From Peronospora farinosa (taxonomy: Eukaryota > Oomycota > Peronosporomycetes > Peronosporales > Peronosporaceae): a DNA stretch of 64,000 bases. A program made the translations under genes and the position numbers. The stretch is taken from the NCBI GenBank assembly GCA_947646735.1, contig CANTFK010000987.1, forward strand, positions 372,001-436,000, read 5' to 3'. Below the pieces are notes generated by a model. It was given only the letters and a program-made list of their open reading frames with translations, ran no database searches and was not told the origin of the DNA. Positions 56,911 through 64,000 of the stretch are shown piece by piece (the first letter of the stretch is position 1; each line of letters opens with the position of its first letter).

Positions 56911-57344
56911 CGTCTTATTGGGCTTCTACCTACGCTCTTAATGTCAATCTCCTCCACATCTGACAGGAAGTATGCGTTGCGCATTTTTGCCATACGATGT
57001 CGTGTGCGAGTCAAAGTGCCCAAAATTCTTTTTGCGAGGTAGCTGCAACACTTACAGAGGACGTCGCAATAGTAAATCGTTTAGTCAAGGAAGGAATCGC
57101 TGGTGTGAAGATAAATGAAGATGCTGTGTGTGATGTGTGCGCGACTGCGACACAAGTGTGCAAGACGTTTAAGGTGAACGACGAAGGTTTCGAAGTGAGG
57201 GAGAGTGCGCTTTCCGACACAGTGGTATGTTTGTATGTCCTTAGAACTATTGCGCCGGCGTCAAGGTCGAGATATAAGTATACCGTGACTGTAGCGGATC
57301 TACACAGCTCTTTAGCCAGAGGAAGAATTTCGGCCGGAAGCCTC
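56911..57344. other. No gene supported
   Basis: A plus-strand frame at 56,997-57,362 is open but has no recognisable domain. The region lies between the decayed Cys-rich gene and the LTR-like region of element B. Confidence 0.3.
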
Positions 57345-57538
57345 TTAGTTCTAGAGAACTAAATAGAGTGAAGGCTAAAAGCCACTTAGTTCTGAGGAAC
57401 TAATTAAACGACTTAAAGTCACCCTGTTCTAAGGAACTAGGAAAGAGACTTTTAATCAATCAAGCAATATGCTTAAGGTTCAGAGAACCAACGCACAGAG
57501 TGCAAGAACAAGCTAGAAGCTTAGGGGTTCAGGGAACC
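57345..57538. repeat. Five GTTC-N2..4-GAAC palindromes
   Basis: Palindromic motifs occur at 57,345-57,362 (TTAGTTCTAGAGAACTAA), 57,386-57,403 (TTAGTTCTGAGGAACTAA), 57,426-57,437, 57,477-57,489 (GGTTCAGAGAACC) and 57,526-57,538 (GGTTCAGGGAACC), about 40-50 bp apart. The last two are each followed by an AACGCAC...GTGCA inverted repeat. They lie in the presumed 3' LTR side of element B and could be regulatory sites. Confidence 0.7.
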
Positions 57539-58041
57539 AACGCACGAAGTGCACAAGAGAACAAGTCAGAACGACTTGTGGTCTTAAACTCAAAAGGAAA
57601 ACTGATTTTATTTATGCTTTAAGATATTATGAATAGTTCTACTTTAAGTACACTACACTAGATTAATTACTATAATAGTAATTATTATATGCAGACTTTG
57701 CTATTGGACGACGTATCGTCTAAACATCTGTGTATGATGTACTTAATACAGCGTTAGTTATTTATCGAATCCTAATCGATAAGATACGGTATCACCGAAT
57801 ACCGTATTAAAACGCTCATACTTAATACCTCCCTAAAGAGAAGTATAATGATGCATCATATGCAATAGAAAGGAGAGTTTAAGCGTAAACTCTCGGAAAG
57901 ACGCTACAACCGTCGTGTAACCCCGTTACACCCTCCCCCACCAGACTGACGTTCCCATAGAATGTCACTCGACATCTTTCCACATAGAGGTAGTGCTTTA
58001 GCGAACTTTTAAAACCTCACGGTTTGTTCACGGCACACAAC
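57345..58041 (-). other. Candidate 3' LTR/UTR of element B
   Basis: AT-rich and palindrome-rich, placed exactly where the 3' LTR of minus-strand element B belongs, next to the start of the antisense gene. Further inverted repeats include ATACGGTAT/ATACCGTAT near 57,783-57,806 and GAGAGTTT/AAACTCTC (57,873-57,880; 57,887-57,894). The partner LTR is outside the window, so borders cannot be set. Confidence 0.4.
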
Positions 58042-59327
58042 ATGACGCCTCCCGGCAGTGAGTCACAGACTCTTAGGGACCTCATTGAGGACGACCTTGA
58101 CGAAGCGGTTGATTACGAAAGTGACACCGTCTTTGTGGGACCCGATGGGTCCCTTTTAGCCACCCTCACGGGTGAAGATGACACTCGTCATGCACCGAAT
58201 CCGTTCCCTGAACGTGGTGCAGCAGATGCGCTAACAGCGTTACGTGACCCGCCTGACGTATCATCAACGGTAACGGTTACCAATCCACTCGACGAGCAGC
58301 AACAGCGGTCCATCGACCAAGAGGAAGGCGCCAAGCGCCGAACGAAGAACATGACGCGGCTGCAGGACCACCGACAGTACAGGTTCAAGCCACCTACGGT
58401 GGAAGAACGTCTAAAGGAAGCATCTGGGCATTCCCTTTCTGGTTGGACCATTGGGCCTGAGGCCATTTCACCTGAGGATGTTGCCACACGCACGGCACTT
58501 CGACAACGATATCTGGAGCCCCATATCACTACTCAAAGCCAATACTTGGCACGCCTTAATAGGCAAGTGCGCGGTGCGCCAGTCGCTCCCATAAAGGGCG
58601 TTCCCATCTTTATGTTCTCGGGGAAACCGAGGAAGAAGAAGACACGGCTTTTAGCCGCTGGGCGCATTATGCGCGACGTTTAAGCAGCATGTGGGCCCTA
58701 CGGGCAAGCGCCGATGTGGCAGATATCCGACTTGAGCGGAAGATGCGTTATGATTACGCTAAATTGAAGGCCCGGGGGAAATTGAAATCCCAACGAACGC
58801 ATTATGCGCCTGCTACCCAGCAGCCTAATGTTTCGGCTACCCCTGTAGCCGCGAGTTCACGACAGCCCGAGGCCGCTAACCCGCCTACCCTCACCCTTAC
58901 TGGTGAGAAGCGTCAGCGCCAACAGACAGACCCTGCGCACGACGCTCAAAAACGTCCACGGCGTACGGGCAATCCTGCCGAAGGGGAGTCTCAAAAAATT
59001 TCCATGAATTCCATGATTCGGGATAACCCCGCCACTTCACCAGATACTGGTTTTGGCCATGGCGGCGACGCTTCTGCAGTAGACGCTCCACGTGGAACTG
59101 CAGGTTCCCCTGCGCATCGAGCAAAGGAGGAGGAGGCCGGTGTATCGGTACAAGCTCATGCCGAGCTTGTTCAGGAGGTGCGGTCCCTTCGTGAGGAGAG
59201 GCAGACGATGAACTCCCGGCTTGCGTCCCTGGAAGAGAGTCGGACCCGAATGCAGGGTCAGCTTGACATGTTGGCGCAGATTCTTCGTCCCGCGACAATG
59301 CCAATGGGCTCGGCGCGAGCGCCTTAG
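58042..59327 (+). pseudogene. Antisense gene of element B (about 428 codons, one frameshift)
   Basis: It reads opposite to pol from the ATG at 58,042. The N-terminus is acidic (RDLIEDDLDEAVDYESDTVF). Near 58,620 one base is missing or changed: restoring the frame joins VPIFMFSGE to TEEEEDTAFSRWAHYARRLS, after which the frame is open to 59,327. The middle is basic (RLERKMRYDYAKLKARGK) with an NLS-like QKRPRR. The C-terminus is a coiled coil (LVQEVRSLREERQTMNSRLA). Bases 58,897-59,327 overlap the pol chromodomain and linker on minus, and both strands remain open there. Shared with the element A gene: place, orientation, overlap phase, acidic-basic-coiled-coil order and a PI..V/F..ET.D/E motif. 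Function unknown. Confidence 0.65.
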
Positions 59328-60005
59328 CGTCTATTTGGGACGGATCCCGATAAGGTTTTAGCATGGCGACATAGAACACAGGATGTGTACGCAATTTGCG
59401 CGGCAAGATAAGCGTATACGCTGTGCCTTTCTTGGCAATGACCTTAAAGGGTCCGATAAAGCGCGGACGTAACTTCGTCTTAAAGACAGCGGATACTACA
59501 TTGGTAGGTAGATTTTTAGCATTTAATAATACTTGGTCTCCGACCTCATAATCATTAATACAACTTCTGTCTTTAGCATCTGCATATTCTTTTTGTTTAT
59601 CTTGGCTATCAGCCATTGCGTCTTGCACATGTCGTAAGACATTTAGTCGCGTTGCGAGAAACGCATTTACCTGTTTCTTAACAGTATTAGGGCTGACATC
59701 AGCAAGCCGATCGGCAACCTCTCCCCCACCAAGCCCTGAACCACTCGGTGGTAGCGTTAACGGAACGCGTGGGTGTGTAAGACCATTCACATAGAACGGA
59801 GTGTAGCCGGTAGAGGCGTGCACGGAGTTATTGGAAACTCAACTACAGGGAGCATAGCGCTCCAACGCTTAGGCGTTTCAGCACAAACTCTGCGTAGGAT
59901 ATCTTCAACAACGCGATTTACGCGTTCGGTTTGACCATCGGTCTGCGGATGATCCGCTGTGGACATGTCCAAACGTGTGCCCAGCACCTGGAAGACGGCT
60001 TCCAA
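58897..60005 (-). pseudogene. Element B integrase end and chromodomain
   Basis: Starting with LDMSTADHPQTDGQTERVNR and the catalytic Glu in VVEDILRRV (about 59,900), then after a shift VHASTGYTPFYVNGLTHPRV, the frame 59,823-58,897 carries KEYADAKDRSCINDYEVGDQ, the GPF module (RPRFIGPFKV; KLRTHPVFYVAML) and a chromodomain (HVERLLQKRRRHGQNQYLVK; WRGYPESWNSW). The chromodomain would guide integration to particular chromatin. From 59,327 down to the stop the opposite strand encodes the antisense gene. Confidence 0.87.
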
Positions 60006-60460
60006 AATTTACTCGTAAAACGCGGATCACGATCAGAAACAATTGCCACTGGCAAGCCATGTTGGCGAAACACCCGATCGATAAACAGCTCCGCTGTACC
60101 CATACCATCGATCGAATCTGGCACAGCCGCTAAGTGAGCCATCTTGCTCAAACGGTCAACAAAGACCACAATACCTGTATTGCCCTGCGAATCTTTTGGT
60201 AGACCAAATACAAAGTCCATACTAATGGACTCCCAGCACCCAGTGGGAATAGGCAAGCTAGCCAGCAACGCTGCCGAATGGGGCGAGGGTTTCACCCGTT
60301 GACACGTTTCACACGTACGCACATACGTGTTCACCCATTTGTATAATTTGGGCCACCAATAACTTTGGCATACTGCCCCATATGTCTTTTCGCGACCCAA
60401 ATGACCACCAATGGCGGTGTCATGTACCTCATAGAGGATACGATACTTCAGTCTCGTCAT
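59918..60460 (-). pseudogene. Element B integrase zinc finger and catalytic core
   Basis: The HHCC finger reads HDTAIGGHLGREKTYGAVCQ and TCETCQRVKPSPH. The first two catalytic Asp residues are in SISMDFVFGLPKDSQG and SDRDPRFTSKFW. The next block, with the catalytic Glu, continues in another frame after a single-base shift near 60,000. All three DDE residues are preserved, unlike element A. Confidence 0.87.
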
Positions 60461-61166
60461 GAGGAACTACAATACGCGGAGGATCCGCTACATCTGTACG
60501 AAAGTACAACAGCCCCTCATCGATAGAATATCGATGGAGGCTCGCACGTAATCGTGCCGACAATTTAATGTCCGAGTCTTTAAACTCCTCACTGCCAAGA
60601 GCATGTAGCAACGCTATACAGTGATCATCTTTAGCATACGCCGTACGAATGAGATCTGTGATAGAAGACGACAACGTCGTCACATGAGCAAGCTCATAAT
60701 CAGGTCTGCGTGACAACGCATCAGCCAAAGCATTTTGCTTGCCCGGCTTATATTTCACCTCAAAATTATATTCGGCAAAGAATGACAGCCATCTGGCCAT
60801 TCTCTGCGAGAGATGCGGCGACTGAGTCGCAGTGCGTAACGACGCATGATCGGTATAAATCACAAAAGGCTTTGAGCCCAGCAGATGAACTCTGAATTTG
60901 ACCAGGGCATACTTCATCGCAAGTAGCTCTTTGTCATGAACTGGATAGTTCTTTTCTGCAGCTTTCAGCTGGCGATATCCAAAAGCGATTACACGCTCAC
61001 GGCCTTTATCATCTGATTGTAACAGATCACTGCCAATGGCAAAGTCCGATGCGTCACAGACGACGCTAAACGGTCGGTCAGGGTCTGGCAAGCCAAAATA
61101 GGAGCATGTAGAAGGCTCGCCTTCACCGCTTGAAAAGCATCTTCGTGTTCGGCATGCCAACACCAT
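60429..61166 (-). pseudogene. Element B RNase H and connection to integrase
   Basis: RNase H motifs are [49 protein letters not shown], and the ending YKPGKQNALADALSRRPDYE. A segment typical of the region before the integrase finger follows (RYSIDEGLLYFRTD; RIVVPHDE). A one-base shift near 61,090 separates it from RT and another near 60,450 from integrase. Confidence 0.87.
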
Positions 61167-63643
61167 TCCACATCCTTTTTAAGGAGATTGGATAACGGCC
61201 GAGCCATATCAGCGTAATTCTCGCTATACTTGTGTAGGTAATTGGCAAGGCCAAGCCATTTACGCAAGTCCTTTTGAGACTGTGGAACAGGCCAATCGAC
61301 TATGGCTTTGACTTTGGCGGGATCCGCTCGTAGTCCTCGCTTCCCAATGAAGCACCCTAGAAAGGGAATTTCTTCGGCCCCGAAGATGCACTTAGAGGCA
61401 TTAGCATATAATTTATTAGTGTGCATGCACTCGAGCACTGCTCGTAAATGAACAATATGGTTCTCAATATCTGACCGCCCATGTTCAGCTCGGCTATGGA
61501 CAAAAATGTCATCAAAGTACGTCTGTGCATAACTTCGATGGGGTCGAAACAATTGCGTCACCAACCGGTTAAACGTAGCCGGAGCATTAGATAGCCCCTG
61601 GGGCATCACTAACCACTCCCAGAGCATACCGCTCGGAGTACTAACAGCAGTAAGCGGAATATCGCTAGCTCGCATGGGCAATTGGTAATAAGCATCGACT
61701 AAGTCGAGAGCACTGTACATGGTACAACCGACCATATTGTTCTGAAGAACATCCTTTCTAGGTATCGGTGTCTGTGCAGGTATAGTGGCCGCATTGAGCT
61801 TATTATAAGCATGAAAGATACGCCATCTACCATTTGGTTTCTTAACACAGAAAGTGGGTGTCGAGTGCGGGGATTTACTCTCACGCACCATGCCCGCCGC
61901 GTGCTTTGCACGAAAGAACTCGTCAATGACGTCACACTGTTCTTTGGGTAAAGGCCACTGCCGTGTTACACAGTATTTGGTTCCGGGAACCAAGTCAATT
62001 TCATGACGTACGCCCCTATCAGGTGGTAGAACCGACGGTGGATCGTGACACACCACGTCCTGGAATTCCTTTACCAAAGGATAGTAGGGATCTGAAGGGT
62101 TTTTCAGAATAGATGCCCCACTACGTGCACTTAGTGCTGCTTTGGTATCTTCAAGGACTGTCTCATCGACAAGCGAGGATGAGTTCAACTCGAGGTTAGG
62201 TCGAATGACCACCATATCGATTAGAGCACCTACCTTCAAGGCCTGATGAAATTCATCCACAGACATTTCGTCTAGCTCTAAAAGAGCATTTAATGATGGG
62301 AGTGCCTCAAGGTCAACCTCACCATCTACATCACCTGTCACTCCGCTGACCAGGGTGTACAACTGGTCACTGACATTATTATGCGATAAAACAGACGCTT
62401 TGCGTCTCGCAGCCGCCATCTGGCGACGCTGCCGTCTCCTTGACGAGACCGTACCATATAAAGTACTTGGGATATTATCATCCCCAAGGTCAACAGACCC
62501 CTTGTCGTTTACTTGCCCTATGCGAGGGCCGATGTCATTACCGACACCCAGTGGGTCACTAGTACCAGTGACTTCACTAACAAGGTCATCGACCTTCACT
62601 TGCTCTATACGAGAGCCGATGTCAATATCGACATCCAGTGAATCGCATTTACAGCCAATATCACTAACAAGGTCATCGACCTTCACTTGCTCTATACGAG
62701 AGCCGATGTCATTATCGACATCCAGTGAATCGCATTTACAGCCAATATCACTAACAAGGTCATCGACTTTCACTTGCTCTATACGAGAGCCGATGTCATT
62801 ACCGACATCCAGTAAATCGCATTTACAGCCAATATTACTAACAAGGTCATAGACCTTAACTTGCTCTATACGAGAGCCGATGTCATTACCGACATCCAGC
62901 GTCTCCATATTACTTTGAGTATCACTCAACGGAGTACGTTCCGTTCCACTAAGTGTCATTGAGCTCTGCTCGACACTATTATTGTTGACATCGGAGTTTA
63001 TCAACTCAGACACTCCAATGTCCAGCACACTAACTGAATCAGTTAATGGCTCGCGCCAATAGCACTTTTGTATTCTAGCGAAGGTGGGTTCATGACTCTC
63101 CAAAGCTTCGCTAGGAACATTGCGCGTTGCGCCTATAGTTTTGGATCTCCAATCGATCCACGGCTCATGGCGTTCCAGCCAGGCCATACCGAGAATGGGA
63201 TCATATCTCGAGTCCAAATCTAGGACAAGACAGCGTTCAACGCTATTGAAATCTAAAAATTTCACATCTAAGTTCAACGGAACTTTAGGAACGGTGACAC
63301 GTACACCGGTCGCGAGACGTACGGTTATACTGTCACCCTCTTGCGCTTCTAGCGCCTCAGCATACAGCTGACTCCCCTCAAGGGAGCGACGTCGGACATA
63401 GTTCCCTGACGCCCCTGAGTCAATTAAAATTGACCAGGGTTTCTCAAAACCCTTTCCGTTTGCCGACACAACCAACAAGCCTGGCTTGTAATTTTGTTCT
63501 ATGGGAGCATCCACAGAACCACCTGGGGCTAAGCCCTGTTTACCTTTACCTCCTAAAGATTCAACAGAACTTAGTTCTTTCCCAGTAGGGCGCCCCGCGC
63601 CTACTGGGAGTTGACGTTTTCCCCTGCGGTGCTCGCCTTTTGG
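60989..63643 (-). CDS. Element B protease, linker and reverse transcriptase (open pol frame)
   Basis: The frame is open from 63,643 and overlaps the end of gag by 43 nt in the -1 frame. It has no obvious ATG start, as expected for a frameshift product. Retropepsin shows [14 protein letters not shown] and [21 protein letters not shown] long acidic linker holds five 29-residue repeats. RT begins with [20 protein letters not shown] and shows [40 protein letters not shown] and the active site YFDDIFVHS. The thumb and connection follow up to a frameshift near 61,090. This part looks functional, although the downstream shifts would stop a complete polyprotein. Confidence 0.9.
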   Translation of the reverse strand, partial: PKGEHRRGKRQLPVGAGRPTGKELSSVESLGGKGKQGLAPGGSVDAPIEQNYKPGLLVVSANGKGFEKPWSILIDSGASGNYVRRRSLEGSQLYAEALEAQEGDSITVRLATGVRVTVPKVPLNLDVKFLDFNSVERCLVLDLDSRYDPILGMAWLERHEPWIDWRSKTIGATRNVPSEALESHEPTFARIQKCYWREPLTDSVSVLDIGVSELINSDVNNNSVEQSSMTLSGTERTPLSDTQSNMETLDVGNDIGSRIEQVKVYDLVSNIGCKCDLLDVGNDIGSRIEQVKVDDLVSDIGCKCDSLDVDNDIGSRIEQVKVDDLVSDIGCKCDSLDVDIDIGSRIEQVKVDDLVSEVTGTSDPLGVGNDIGPRIGQVNDKGSVDLGDDNIPSTLYGTVSSRRRQRRQMAAARRKASVLSHNNVSDQLYTLVSGVTGDVDGEVDLEALPSLNALLELDEMSVDEFHQALKVGALIDMVVIRPNLELNSSSLVDETVLEDTKAALSARSGASILKNPSDPYYPLVKEFQDVVCHDPPSVLPPDRGVRHEIDLVPGTKYCVTRQWPLPKEQCDVIDEFFRAKHAAGMVRESKSPHSTPTFCVKKPNGRWRIFHAYNKLNAATIPAQTPIPRKDVLQNNMVGCTMYSALDLVDAYYQLPMRASDIPLTAVSTPSGMLWEWLVMPQGLSNAPATFNRLVTQLFRPHRSYAQTYFDDIFVHSRAEHGRSDIENHIVHLRAVLECMHTNKLYANASKCIFGAEEIPFLGCFIGKRGLRADPAKVKAIVDWPVPQSQKDLRKWLGLANYLHKYSENYADMARPLSNLLKKDVEWCWHAEHEDAFQAVKASLLHAPILACQTLTDRLASSVTHRTLPLAVICYNQMIKAVSV
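62507..62905. repeat. 87-bp tandem repeat in the element B protease-RT linker, 5 copies
   Basis: A landmark (cttcacttgc and variants) occurs at 62,507, 62,594, 62,681, 62,768 and 62,855, exactly 87 bp apart. Each unit encodes 29 residues with a core [20 protein letters not shown] followed by CKCDSLDV. The first copy is diverged. The unit length is a multiple of three. Confidence 0.9.
63581..63624 (-). other. Element B gag-pol junction hairpin around the gag stop
   Basis: CCCAGTAGG (63,581-63,589) and CCTACTGGG (63,600-63,608) form a perfect 9-bp stem around 10 nt, which can itself pair CGC/GCG. On minus the gag TAG (63,603-63,601) lies in the 5' arm. GGAAAAC (63,622-63,616) sits 7 nt before the stem, in gag phase G GAA AAC. 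Pol is in the -1 frame. This resembles a -1 frameshift signal, although the heptamer is not fully canonical. Confidence 0.5.
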
Positions 63644-64000
63644 CTAGGAGCAGGGTTTCGGCTTTGCCGATTTGAACGTTGCTTTCGCAACGGACAGCTA
63701 GGGCGGAGATGCCTAGTGCTTCCGCACATGTAACATCTACGGATGCTACCTTGTTGCTCAGCAGATTGAAGCTCAGCTTCTTCAGCATGGCTGAGATCCA
63801 TGGGTTCCGCCCTATTAGAGGTATTTGATTGATACCAGGGCAGACCATATCGAGCAGATTTAAAATTAAATTCAGCGTTAAACGCTACGCTTACTGCCTC
63901 CTCAAAAGTTGAAGGATGGACACGGAAAACTTCCGTCCTGGCGACCCCAGTGCGAAGTCCTTCCATAAAAAATGGTTACTCGGACTTCCTCTGCCAGTGG
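63601..64000 (-). pseudogene. Element B gag, C-terminal part with zinc knuckle (cut by window edge)
   Basis: The minus strand reads LAEEVRVTIF at the edge, then after a shift in a T-run near 63,970 EGLRTGVARTEVF and HPSTFEEAVSVAFNAEFNFK, a capsid-type segment. It continues with EPMDLSHAEEAELQSAE and the CCHC zinc knuckle CYMCGSTRHLRPSC that binds element RNA. It ends in a Ser/Asn/Gln-rich tail at the TAG 63,601-63,603, inside the hairpin above. The start of gag is outside the window. Confidence 0.85.

Larger units (their letters stand above)
58042..64000 (-). mobile_element. Element B: chromodomain Ty3/Gypsy retrotransposon (5' end beyond right edge)
   Basis: On minus, in order, are the gag end with zinc knuckle, protease, repeat-bearing linker, RT, RNase H, integrase and chromodomain, with an antisense gene on plus at the 3' end. 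It is the best preserved of the three: protease to RT is one open frame of about 870 codons, and later genes are split only by single-base shifts at about 61,090, 60,450, 60,000 and 59,820. All catalytic motifs are present. The 5' LTR and gag start lie outside. Confidence 0.9.

Noticed and set aside
56608..57042. Hydrophobic 144-codon plus frame as a membrane protein
   Set aside because: The minus strand carries the coherent Cys/His-rich reading. The hydrophobic frame is its complement.
58042..59327. The antisense ORF as gag of another, oppositely oriented element
   Set aside because: No capsid or zinc-knuckle motif is visible, true gag of B is on minus at 63.6 kb, and the same antisense arrangement recurs in A and C.
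59787..63970. Reading the many 1-bp frameshifts in element B as biological inactivation
   Set aside because: Not rejected outright, but several fall near short homopolymers and repeats are hard to polish, so some may be sequence errors. The host genes in the window are intact.
1..64000. tRNA, rRNA or other structured RNA genes, RXLR or Crinkler effector genes
   Set aside because: No cloverleaf, rRNA core sequence, RXLR-EER or LFLAK motif could be recognised by eye on either strand.

Overview
The window looks like nuclear DNA of an oomycete, most likely one of the Peronosporales (Phytophthora or a downy mildew). Three things suggest this: short introns of about 95 bp, an oomycete-type initiator (GCTCACTTTGCAATTT, 5065-5080) just upstream of a short 5' leader, and chromodomain-carrying Ty3/Gypsy retroelements of the kind that fill these genomes. 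This is a judgement from the sequence alone.

Layout. 1-6.2 kb is a compact host gene block, all on the plus strand: the 3' end of a coiled-coil protein, a dynamin-superfamily GTPase, a tail-anchored FKBP-TPR immunophilin with two introns, and a zinc alcohol dehydrogenase of the cinnamyl-alcohol/ADH6 type. 6.8-9.0 kb holds decayed host-like genes: a frameshifted PPR-like gene on plus and a membrane-anchored unknown on minus. From 9.7 kb to the right edge almost everything is Ty3/Gypsy. Element A lies on minus (about 10.4-15.4 kb). Element C lies on plus (about 16.4-55.2 kb). Element B lies on minus (58.0 kb to beyond the right edge). All three are broken.

Element C is extraordinary. Its protease-to-RT linker has been amplified into a head-to-tail satellite of 38 complete units plus one partial unit, about 807 bp each, covering 17,774-48,720, with gag before it and RT, RNase H, integrase and chromodomain after it. 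The satellite has subfamilies, a 2,424-bp higher-order repeat and a low-quality homopolymer patch at its right edge. A 2,047-bp DNA-transposon-like insertion with a 4-bp target duplication splits its RNase H. Elements A and B also carry tandem repeats (66 bp and 87 bp units) in the same linker, so this part of pol appears to be a recurrent site of expansion.

The strongest candidate for an undescribed system is an antisense gene in each of the three elements. It reads opposite to gag-pol, starts between the pol stop and the 3' LTR side, overlaps the chromodomain and integrase tail on the other strand, and ends in a coiled coil (A 10,433-11,829; B 58,042-59,327; C about 55,650-54,420). Sense and antisense codons lie in the same relative phase in all three (codon position 1 opposite position 1). 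These elements may therefore be ambisense. A second feature is an unusual density of perfect short inverted repeats throughout the retroelement DNA but not obvious in the host genes, including one 111-nt foldback made from an inverted copy of pol coding sequence.
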